Assembly: GCF_030816235.1 (NCBI RefSeq)
Contig: NZ_JAUSXT010000001.1
Location: forward strand, 434,001 to 498,000
Direction of reading: 5' to 3'
DNA from: Microbacterium sp. W4I4
Lineage (GTDB): Bacteria; Actinomycetota; Actinomycetes; Actinomycetales; Microbacteriaceae
DNA: 64,000 bases
Shown here: one piece after another, positions 11,146 through 18,106 of the stretch
How positions within the stretch are numbered: position 1 is the first letter of the stretch
How the letters are laid out: each line of letters begins with the position of its first letter
Translations under genes and position numbers: made by a program
The notes under the pieces: generated by a model
What the model saw: the letters and a program-made list of their open reading frames with translations, nothing else
Told to the model about the DNA's origin: nothing
Database searches by the model: none

Positions 11146-11813
11146 GCCCGCACCTCCGCCACCTGGTCCAGCAGGTCGCGTGCGACGCCGTGCACGCCGG
11201 GCATCCGGGTGAACGGCAGAGCGACGGCCAGCAGCTTCAACGCGGTGTCCAGCAGCCGCTGCGTGCGCGCCTGCCCGTCGGAGTCGTCGTAGGTCCATCG
11301 CAGGACCAGTCCGAGATACGCGACGAACACGGCATCCGGCAGACGGTCTGCGATGTCGTCCGGCAGCCGGTGCTGTGCGCCGCTCACGGCCTTTCGAAGC
11401 AGCTCGAGGGTGAGGTCGCGTGCGGGCGAGGACTCGCGGGAGAGGGGGTTGATGGGGGAGTCCGGCGCGATCATCGCGCTGAGGAACCCGGGCGCCACGT
11501 TACGGTACCGCTCCAGATTCGTCAGTCCCGTCTCCAGCACGATCCGCAGCCGGTCGACGAGCGACGTCGCGGAGTCCAGCAGGGGTGTGGCGACCTCGGC
11601 GTGATCGTGCTGCACCTGCTCATACAGCTCCTGCACCAGATGGGTCTTGGAGGGGAAGTAGTAGTACGCGTTGCCCACCGAGACGCCGGCCTCGGTTGCG
11701 ATGAGCCGGAGGGTCGTGTCCGGGTAGCCGCGCTCGATGAACGAGGCGATCGCCGCATCCCGGATCCTTGCGCGGGTCTGTGCGGCCTTGGGCGTCAGGT
11801 CAGAACTGAACAT
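11142..11813 (-). CDS. TetR-family transcriptional regulator
   Basis: A 223-residue TetR repressor. The N-terminal DNA-binding domain (about residues 8-60) reads ARIRDAAIASFIERGYPDTTLRLIATEAGVSVGNAYYYFPSKTHLVQELY, and the rest is a helical ligand-binding domain of unknown specificity. I favour the ATG at 11813 (MFSSDLTPKAAQTR) over the GTG at 11831, because a TATGAT hexamer lies exactly six bases before it, giving a leaderless transcript, and because a perfect palindrome covers that start. It overlaps the downstream membrane-protein gene by four bases. Autoregulation is likely. Confidence 0.85.
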   Translation of the reverse strand: MFSSDLTPKAAQTRARIRDAAIASFIERGYPDTTLRLIATEAGVSVGNAYYYFPSKTHLVQELYEQVQHDHAEVATPLLDSATSLVDRLRIVLETGLTNLERYRNVAPGFLSAMIAPDSPINPLSRESSPARDLTLELLRKAVSGAQHRLPDDIADRLPDAVFVAYLGLVLRWTYDDSDGQARTQRLLDTALKLLAVALPFTRMPGVHGVARDLLDQVAEVRA

Positions 11814-11825
11814 GTTCAAATCATA
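11807..11825 (-). promoter_or_regulatory. TetR promoter and autoregulatory palindrome
   Basis: On the minus strand TATGAT (11820-11825) is followed six bases later by the ATG. The perfect 12-bp palindrome TGAACATGTTCA (11807-11818) spans the predicted transcription start, an ideal place for autorepression. Confidence 0.5.
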
Positions 11826-11858
11826 GCGCACGGTCGACGCAGCACGCCGGGCAGAGGG

Positions 11859-13307
11859 TCAGCCGATCTCGTCGAGGAGTGCTGCGACCAGCTCGGTCAC
11901 CGGTGCCAGCAGTCGAGCGCGGTCGGCATCCACAAGTCCCGCGCGGGAGCGCCGATCCAACACGTCCTCGGCGGACATGGCGCCCTCTCTGCGCACGGCG
12001 GACTCGACCTCGCCGCGGGTGAGAGCGATTCCCGCCACAAGCTGCTCGGATTCCGTCGTCGGGGAGTCCGCCAGGCGCAGCGATGCCGTCCGGCTCGGCG
12101 ATGCGGAAAGGCCGCGCAGGCCGACGGCGAGATCGACGGCATCCTCTGCCATCCGCCGATATGTCGTCAGCTTGCCGCCGAGCACCGTGACGAATCCGGC
12201 ATCGGATGCCGCCACCAGGTGCCTGCGCGAGATGTCGGCCGTGCTGCTGTCGCCGCTGTCGACCAGCGGACGCAGTCCCGCATACGCGCCCAGCACCTGG
12301 GCGCGGCGCACGGGCGTGTCCAGCACCCGATTGAGGTTGTCGAGGAGGAACGCGATCTCGGGCTCGGTCGGCTGAGCCACATCGGGCACAGGGCCGGGAG
12401 CATCCTCGTCGGTCAGCCCGACGAACACCCGTCCATCGAGCTGCGGAAGTGCGAATACGTAGCGGCTGATGGAGCCCTCGTGAGGAATCGTGAGTGCTGC
12501 CGTCGGGATGCCGAGATCCGCACCGTCCAACACGATGTGCGTGCCGCGACTCGGGCGGACGGTGATGCTCTCGTCCAGCGAGCCCGCCCAGACACCGGTG
12601 GCGTTGATCACGCTCCGCGCGCGGATCTCGAGTCGCTCGCCGCTGAGGGCGTCCTCGGCCAGCGCCCCGTCGCCATGCAGCCTGAGTGCGCGCACGCGTG
12701 TCAGGATGCGTGCGCCGAGACTCGCGGCGGTCCGGGCTGCAGCCACGACCAACCGTGCGTCATCGACGAGCTGACCGTCGTAGGTGACCATCCCCCCGCG
12801 CAGGCCCCGCGGATCCAGCGCGGGGACGAGGTCCAGCGCGCCGCGTCGCGACACGAGTCGAGGTCCGGGCAGCGTGGCTCGCGGCGTGCGCGCCTGCAGC
12901 CGCAGAAGATCGCCGATGGCCATGCCCGCCGCTCCTGCGACGCGCTGGCGAACCGTCACCCCGGGGGCGAACGGCAGCAGCTGAGGCAGGGCGCGGATCA
13001 GGTGAGGGGCGATAGAGGTCATCAGCAGGTGACGCTCCTGCGCGCTCTCCCGTGCGGTCGCGACGTCGCCCGTCGCGAGATAGCGCAGCCCGCCGTGCAC
13101 GAGCTTCGAACTGAACCTGCTGGTGCCGAAGGCCAGGTCCTCCGCCTCGATCAGCACCACGCTCAGTCCGCGGGATGCGGCATCCAGGGTCGTGCCGACT
13201 CCCGTGATGCCGCCGCCGACCACGAGCACGTCCACCTTCTCGGACGCGCTGCGCTGCAGCTCGATGCGGCGACGCGCCGAGTCGAGATCAGCCGAGGGAG
13301 AGGTCAT
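11859..13307 (-). CDS. glpD: Glycerol-3-phosphate dehydrogenase (FAD-dependent, short form)
   Basis: A flavoprotein of the GlpD family, which oxidises glycerol 3-phosphate to dihydroxyacetone phosphate and passes electrons to the respiratory chain. The N-terminal FAD fold is VDVLVVGGGITGVGTTLDAASRG (about residue 25), followed by the family block FGTSRFSSKLVHGGLRYLATGD; the second FAD segment is VTVLGGKLTTYRRMAEDAVDLA (about 385). At 482 residues it is shorter than the common ~560-residue GlpD, mainly in the C-terminal cap. Its ATG overlaps the stop of the upstream TetR gene by four bases. With the divergent flavoprotein and diacylglycerol kinase it matches the gene set around M. tuberculosis Rv2249c (glpD1). 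Confidence 0.85.
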   Translation of the reverse strand: MTSPSADLDSARRRIELQRSASEKVDVLVVGGGITGVGTTLDAASRGLSVVLIEAEDLAFGTSRFSSKLVHGGLRYLATGDVATARESAQERHLLMTSIAPHLIRALPQLLPFAPGVTVRQRVAGAAGMAIGDLLRLQARTPRATLPGPRLVSRRGALDLVPALDPRGLRGGMVTYDGQLVDDARLVVAAARTAASLGARILTRVRALRLHGDGALAEDALSGERLEIRARSVINATGVWAGSLDESITVRPSRGTHIVLDGADLGIPTAALTIPHEGSISRYVFALPQLDGRVFVGLTDEDAPGPVPDVAQPTEPEIAFLLDNLNRVLDTPVRRAQVLGAYAGLRPLVDSGDSSTADISRRHLVAASDAGFVTVLGGKLTTYRRMAEDAVDLAVGLRGLSASPSRTASLRLADSPTTESEQLVAGIALTRGEVESAVRREGAMSAEDVLDRRSRAGLVDADRARLLAPVTELVAALLDEIG

Positions 13308-13888
13308 GGCCGCAGGATCCCGTCGAGGGTCGCTCGCAGTTCACGGTCCCAGGCATCATCGTCGATGAGCTCGGATACCGTGCCGTGCGACAGGATGGCC
13401 GACTGCGCGAGCAGCATGAGCATCACCGCGACATGTCGGGGATCACCTGCACGCACCGTGCCGCCTGCTTGCGCTGCTGCGATCGATTCCGCCATGCGCT
13501 GGAGAATGGCCCGCTGGCTGGCTCCGAACCGGTGCAGCATGTACCGCGTGAACACCTCCGGTTCACGATCCAGCAGTGCGGCGTAGACGGGGTCCGCCAG
13601 GAAAGCGGCTGAGAACCGCAGGACGTCCGCCACGATCTGCGCGCGGCTCCGCGACACCGGGATGTCCTCGAGCAGCGTCAGCATCCGGTGCAGCAGGGCG
13701 GCGCGCACGACTTCATCGGCGCCCGCCCAGCTGCGGTAGATCGTCGGACGGCTCACTCCCGCTTCGCGGGCGAGCTCGGCGATGGTGAGTCCGCCGACAC
13801 CGCGCTGCGCGATCAGTCGCTCGGCGGTGTCGAGGATGCGCAGCTGGGTGGCATCCCAGATCGAGATGTGTGCTTGACGTTCTTCCAT
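13304..13888 (-). CDS. TetR-family regulator of the glycerolipid/flavoprotein cluster
   Basis: A 194-residue TetR regulator. Its helix-turn-helix domain is LRILDTAERLIAQRGVGGLTIAELAREAGVSRPTIYRSWAGADEVVRAALL (about residues 16-66); the remaining helices form the effector domain. It is the first gene of an operon with glpD, and diverges from the FAD-linked oxidase with only 20 bp between the two start codons, so it very probably controls both directions. It corresponds in position to Rv2250c of M. tuberculosis. The 19-bp palindrome in the gap is the obvious operator. Confidence 0.88.
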   Translation of the reverse strand: MEERQAHISIWDATQLRILDTAERLIAQRGVGGLTIAELAREAGVSRPTIYRSWAGADEVVRAALLHRMLTLLEDIPVSRSRAQIVADVLRFSAAFLADPVYAALLDREPEVFTRYMLHRFGASQRAILQRMAESIAAAQAGGTVRAGDPRHVAVMLMLLAQSAILSHGTVSELIDDDAWDRELRATLDGILRP

Positions 13889-13890
13889 GA

Positions 13891-13909
13891 TGTGTCACAC
13901 TGTAACGCA
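13891..13909. promoter_or_regulatory. Operator palindrome in the TetR/FAD-oxidase intergenic gap
   Basis: The 19-bp sequence TGTGTCACACTGTAACGCA is an imperfect palindrome of form TGyGTyACA-s-TGTrACrCA. It fills nearly the whole gap between the divergent start codons at 13888 and 13909, so a bound TetR would block both promoters. Confidence 0.6.
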
Positions 13910-15534
13910 TGGATGATCAAGACGACAGGGCAGTCGATTCACCCGAGATGCGGTGGGACGGCTGGGGCGACCCCGACCGCGCCACAGAGCTGCCGCGTGC
14001 CGTGCGGGCGCTGCTGCCGGTGATGCTCGGACGGGTCCACCGACCGGAACCCGCACCCGAGATCCAGCGCGTGGCCGTGGACGAAACCCGGCTCACGGAG
14101 GCTGACCTCACGGCGTTCGGCGCCATCGTCGGCGAATCGCACGCCTCGACAGACCCGCAGATGCGCATCCGACGCGCCGCGGGCAGATCGACGCCCGACC
14201 TGCTGCGCCGCCGCGCACGCCACCAGCGGGTTCCGGATGCCGTCGTGCGTCCCGCGGACCACGCCGAGGTCTGCGAGGTCCTGCAGGCCGCTGCCGCCCG
14301 TGACATCGCTGTCGTCCCCTTCGGCGGTGGGACGAGTGTCGTGGGCGGCGTGGACCCGGATGCCGGTGCACACCGCGCAGTGATCGCAATGGATCTCGCA
14401 CGCCTGAGCGGTCTCGTGCGCCTGGACGCGGTGAGCGGCGAAGCGGTGCTGCTCGCCGGGACTCGTGGTCCTGAAGCCGAGCGGCTGCTGGCCGAGCACG
14501 GCTTCGAGCTGGGCCACTATCCGCAGAGCTTCCGCTACGCCACCATCGGCGGCTTCGCCGCCACGCGCTCGTCGGGTCAGAATTCCGCCGGCTACGGACG
14601 GTTCGAATCCATGGTCACCGGCATCCGCGTGGCCACCCCGACCGGCGACCTGGATCTGGGGCGTGCGCCGGGCTCGGCGGCGGGTCCGGACCTCACACGC
14701 CTGCTGGTCGGCTCGGAAGGTGTCTTCGGGGTGATCACCGAGGTGCGCGTACGCGTGCACAGCGCTCCTGTCGAGCGCATCGTCGAGTCGTGGACGTTCC
14801 CCGACTTCGAGACCGGTGCCACGGCACTGCGCGAGGTCGTGCAGCGGGAGGTCGGACCGACCGTGATCCGTCTCTCGGACGAAGCCGAGACGGGGGTGAG
14901 CCTGGCGCAGATCGGGAAGATCGGCAAGGTTCTCGCCAAGGGTGCGAGTGCCGTGACCGTGTTCGAGGGGGAGGATGCCGAGCATCGACGGGAGCGGACC
15001 GCCGCGCTGATCACCGCCGCCGGGGGCAGCAGTTCCGGGCGCACCGCCGCGGAGGACTGGGCGCGCACGCGCTTCGATGGTCCCTACCTGCGCGACGCGC
15101 TGCTCGATGCCGGGGTCTTCTGCGAGACACTCGAGACGGCGACCACCTGGTCGAACCTGCACGCGCTGCGTGCAGCCGTCAACGCGGCTCTCAAGGACGG
15201 CTTCGCGGATGCCGGGGCGAAGAGCTTCATCATGTGTCACGTGTCGCACGTGTATCCCACGGGCGCCTCGCTGTACTTCACGGTTCTGGCCGGCGTGAAG
15301 ACCGATCAGCTGGGCGTGTGGGGCCTCGTCAAGCACCGTGTCGGGGATGCGATCATGGCAGCAGGCGGCACGATCACGCACCACCACGCGATCGGCCGTG
15401 ACCACGCGCCGTGGCTGGCCGAAGAGATCGGCGAGACCGGCATCCGCATCCTGCGCGCGGTCAAGCGCGAGCTCGACCCGCGCGGGATCATGAACCCCGG
15501 CGTGCTTCTGGGCGACGGGTCCCACGATGGCTGA
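13909..15534 (+). CDS. FAD-linked oxidase of the alkyl-dihydroxyacetonephosphate synthase type
   Basis: A 541-residue VAO/PCMH-fold flavoprotein. The FAD-binding region has VVPFGGGTSVVGGVDPD (about residue 140), then GFELGHYPQSFRYATIGGFAATRSSGQNSAGYGRFESMVTGIRV, and LLVGSEGVFGVITEVRVRVH; near the C-terminus are HVSHVYPTGASLYFT and the His-rich THHHAIGRDHAPWL. These are the landmarks of alkyl-DHAP synthase, which makes the ether bond of ether lipids, though D-lactate/glycolate-type dehydrogenases share the fold. The homologue Rv2251 sits in the same context. True substrate is unproven. It overlaps the next gene by eight bases, so is co-transcribed with the lipid kinase and GMC oxidoreductase. 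Confidence 0.8.
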   Translation: MDDQDDRAVDSPEMRWDGWGDPDRATELPRAVRALLPVMLGRVHRPEPAPEIQRVAVDETRLTEADLTAFGAIVGESHASTDPQMRIRRAAGRSTPDLLRRRARHQRVPDAVVRPADHAEVCEVLQAAAARDIAVVPFGGGTSVVGGVDPDAGAHRAVIAMDLARLSGLVRLDAVSGEAVLLAGTRGPEAERLLAEHGFELGHYPQSFRYATIGGFAATRSSGQNSAGYGRFESMVTGIRVATPTGDLDLGRAPGSAAGPDLTRLLVGSEGVFGVITEVRVRVHSAPVERIVESWTFPDFETGATALREVVQREVGPTVIRLSDEAETGVSLAQIGKIGKVLAKGASAVTVFEGEDAEHRRERTAALITAAGGSSSGRTAAEDWARTRFDGPYLRDALLDAGVFCETLETATTWSNLHALRAAVNAALKDGFADAGAKSFIMCHVSHVYPTGASLYFTVLAGVKTDQLGVWGLVKHRVGDAIMAAGGTITHHHAIGRDHAPWLAEEIGETGIRILRAVKRELDPRGIMNPGVLLGDGSHDG

Positions 15535-16444
15535 GACTCCGCGCCTGGCGATGGTCGTGAACCCGCTCGCGGGCAAGGGGCGCGGTGCGCACGCGGCCGC
15601 GGAAGCCGAGCGGGTACTGCGCGCGGCGGGAGCCTCGGTGAGCGTGTTCACCGGCTCGAGCGCGGCGCAGACGCGTGCAGTGATGCGGCAGATCGTCGAC
15701 GGGAACCCGGACGGAGTGGTCGTCGTCGGCGGCGACGGCACGCTCACGGGAATCGTCGACGTGCTCGCCGATGCCCACCTGCCCATCACCCTCGTACCCG
15801 CCGGTACGGGCAACGATCTGGCCAGGGCGCTGGGCATCCCGACAGGCGCACCAGGCGTCGCGGCGATGCTGGCATTGGAGGGGCTGCCCCGTCGCATCGA
15901 TCTCGGCACCGTCGAGTCGCAGGGGGAGAGCAGGCCCTTCCTCACCGTCGCGGCGCTCGGATTCGACGCGAAGGTCAGCGAGCGCACCAACATCCTCCGG
16001 CATCCGAGCGGGCGGCTGCGCTACTACCTCGCGCTGGTCATCGAACTGCTGCGCCTGCGGCCCACGGACTTCGTCATCCGCATGGATGACGGTGCACCGA
16101 AGCGGATGCCGGGCACCCTGCTCGCTGTGGGGAACACGCCCACCTACGGCGGCGGGATGCCGATCTGCCGCGATGCGGAGCCCGACGACGGTCTGCTCGA
16201 CATCGTGCACGTCGCCCCACTGGGACGGGTCAAGCTGCTGCGCGTGTTCCCGCTGCTGCTGCGCGGCACGCATCTCGGCCGCTCCGAGGTGACACATCGG
16301 AGGGCTGCCCGCGTGCGGGCCTCGGCCCCCGGCCTGATCGTCTACGCCGACGGCGAGCGCGCGGGCAGCGAGGAATGCACGATCGGCATCCGACCGGGTG
16401 CCGTGACGATGATGGTCCCGAAGGAGCGACCGGATGAAGTATGA
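15527..16444 (+). CDS. Diacylglycerol kinase family lipid kinase
   Basis: A 305-residue DAGK/sphingosine-kinase-type protein that would phosphorylate diacylglycerol (or a related lipid) with ATP to give phosphatidic acid. The catalytic domain begins MAETPRLAMVVNPLAGKGRGAHAAAEAERVL; the nucleotide-binding signature is VVVVGGDGTLTGIVDVL (about residue 65) followed by LVPAGTGNDLARALGIP. The C-terminal beta-sandwich includes TPTYGGGMPICRDAEPDDGLLDIVHVAPLG. It corresponds to Rv2252 of M. tuberculosis, placed beside the same flavoprotein. It overlaps upstream by eight and downstream by eleven bases. Confidence 0.9.
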   Translation: MAETPRLAMVVNPLAGKGRGAHAAAEAERVLRAAGASVSVFTGSSAAQTRAVMRQIVDGNPDGVVVVGGDGTLTGIVDVLADAHLPITLVPAGTGNDLARALGIPTGAPGVAAMLALEGLPRRIDLGTVESQGESRPFLTVAALGFDAKVSERTNILRHPSGRLRYYLALVIELLRLRPTDFVIRMDDGAPKRMPGTLLAVGNTPTYGGGMPICRDAEPDDGLLDIVHVAPLGRVKLLRVFPLLLRGTHLGRSEVTHRRAARVRASAPGLIVYADGERAGSEECTIGIRPGAVTMMVPKERPDEV

Positions 16445-18053
16445 CGAGGATGTCGTGATCGTGGGATCGGGGTTCGGAGGATCCGTGGCCGCCCTGCGGC
16501 TGGCGGAGAAGGGCTACCGCGTGCGGGTGCTCGAGGCGGGGCGCAGGTTCGAGGATGACGACTTCGCGAAGACCTCCTGGGATGTGCGCCGCTACCTCTG
16601 GGCGCCGCTGCTGGGCTGCTTCGGCGTGCAGCGCATCCACCGGCTCCCGCATGTGATGATCCTCGCCGGTGCAGGCGTCGGCGGCGGATCGCTGAACTAC
16701 GCCAACACCCTCTACGAGCCGGGCGATGCGTTCTTCGCCGACCGCCAGTGGCCGAAGGACATCGCGTGGCAGAGCGAGCTCACCCCGCACTACGCCACGG
16801 CCAAGCGGATGCTGGGGGTCGTTGACCGCTGGCCCCACACCGGCCCGGTGGAGCGGATCATGGCGGGCGCGGCATCCGATCTCGGCGTCGGCGACTCGTT
16901 CCGCCACGCGCCGGTCGGCGTCTTCCTCGGCATGCCGGGCGTCACCGTGCCCGACCCGTACTTCGACGGCGAGGGTCCGGCGCGCACGGGCTGCACGCAG
17001 TGCGGCAACTGCATGGTCGGCTGCCGAGTCGGCGCGAAGAACACTCTTATGAAGAACTATCTGGCTCTCGCCGAGCGCCGCGGCGTCGCCATCGAGCCGC
17101 TGCGCACGGTCACCGAGGTGCGCGAGGATCCCCGTGGCGGGTTCCTGGTCACCACGCAGCGCTCCGGGGCATGGGTGCGCCGCCGACGCAGGACGATCCG
17201 CGCCGAGCAGGTCGTCCTCGCCGCGGGCACGTGGGGCACGCAGAAGCTGCTGCACCGCATGAAGGCGTCCGGGGCGCTGCCGCGCGTCTCGGATGCCGTG
17301 GGACGCCTCACGCGCACGAACTCCGAGGCGCTCGACGGCTCGATCGCGACGCGGGTGCCGGATGCCGTGGACTACGCGCACGGGGTCGCCATCACCACCT
17401 CGTTCCACGTCGACGAGCGCACGCACGTCGAGAACGTGCGCTACGGCCCGGGGTCGAACCTCATGGGCGCTCTGGCCACCGTCCTGGTGCGCGGGGACCG
17501 GTCATTGGCGCGGCGGCTCGGCTCGCTGATCGCGCAGGCCGTGCGGCATCCGATCCGGCAGTTCCGGCTGGCGAACCTGCACCGCTGGAGCGAGCGCGGC
17601 ATCATCGCCCTGGTCATGCAGAACGCCGACAACTCGCTGACGCTGTCGCTGCGCCGGAGGTTCGGCCGCGACATTCTGACGAGCAGGCAGGGACACGGAG
17701 AACCCAACCCGTCCTACCTGCCCCAGGCGCATCGCGCCGCGGCCGCGATCGCGACCAGGATGCAGCAGGAGACCGGAGTGCGCAGCGAGCCGCGCGGGTC
17801 GTGGCCGGAGGTCTTCGGCATCCCGCTCACCGCGCACTTCCTCGGCGGTGCGGTGATCAGCGCGTCTCCCGAGGACGGCGTGATCGACCGCTACAACCGG
17901 GTGTGGGGTCACCCCGGGCTGCACGTCGTCGACGGCGCGGCGATGCCCGCCAATCCCGGCGTGAACCCGTCGCTGACGATCACCGCGATCGCCGAACGGG
18001 CCCTCTCGAACTGGCCGGCTCGCGGGGAGCAGGATTCGCGCCCGCCGCAGTGA
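16434..18053 (+). CDS. GMC-family oxidoreductase (cholesterol-oxidase-like)
   Basis: A 539-residue FAD-dependent glucose-methanol-choline oxidoreductase. It opens with the dinucleotide fold DVVIVGSGFGGSVAALRLAEKGYRVRVLEAG; GAGVGGGSLNYANTLYEP is the second FAD contact; the C-terminal part has HFLGGAVISASPEDGVIDRYNRVWGHPGLHVVDGAAMPANPGVNPSLTITAIAER. A cysteine-rich insert, TGCTQCGNCMVGCRVGAKNTL (about residue 185), marks the actinobacterial subfamily related to ChoD and could bind a metal or cluster. The substrate could be a sterol-like alcohol or a lipid; the neighbours (lipid kinase, AGPS-like protein) favour a lipid. A strong terminator follows. Confidence 0.85.
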   Translation: MKYDEDVVIVGSGFGGSVAALRLAEKGYRVRVLEAGRRFEDDDFAKTSWDVRRYLWAPLLGCFGVQRIHRLPHVMILAGAGVGGGSLNYANTLYEPGDAFFADRQWPKDIAWQSELTPHYATAKRMLGVVDRWPHTGPVERIMAGAASDLGVGDSFRHAPVGVFLGMPGVTVPDPYFDGEGPARTGCTQCGNCMVGCRVGAKNTLMKNYLALAERRGVAIEPLRTVTEVREDPRGGFLVTTQRSGAWVRRRRRTIRAEQVVLAAGTWGTQKLLHRMKASGALPRVSDAVGRLTRTNSEALDGSIATRVPDAVDYAHGVAITTSFHVDERTHVENVRYGPGSNLMGALATVLVRGDRSLARRLGSLIAQAVRHPIRQFRLANLHRWSERGIIALVMQNADNSLTLSLRRRFGRDILTSRQGHGEPNPSYLPQAHRAAAAIATRMQQETGVRSEPRGSWPEVFGIPLTAHFLGGAVISASPEDGVIDRYNRVWGHPGLHVVDGAAMPANPGVNPSLTITAIAERALSNWPARGEQDSRPPQ

Positions 18054-18059
18054 ACACGA

Positions 18060-18091
18060 GAGCGGGCGGCACCCGAAGGTGCCGCCCGCTC
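18060..18091. terminator. Perfect 14-bp hairpin between converging operons
   Basis: GAGCGGGCGGCACC pairs perfectly with GGTGCCGCCCGCTC around a CGAA tetraloop, seven bases after the GMC oxidoreductase stop, followed by a short pyrimidine run. It lies between converging genes and probably ends both transcripts. Confidence 0.8.
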
Positions 18092-18106
18092 ATCGTTCTT
18101 CTTCGG

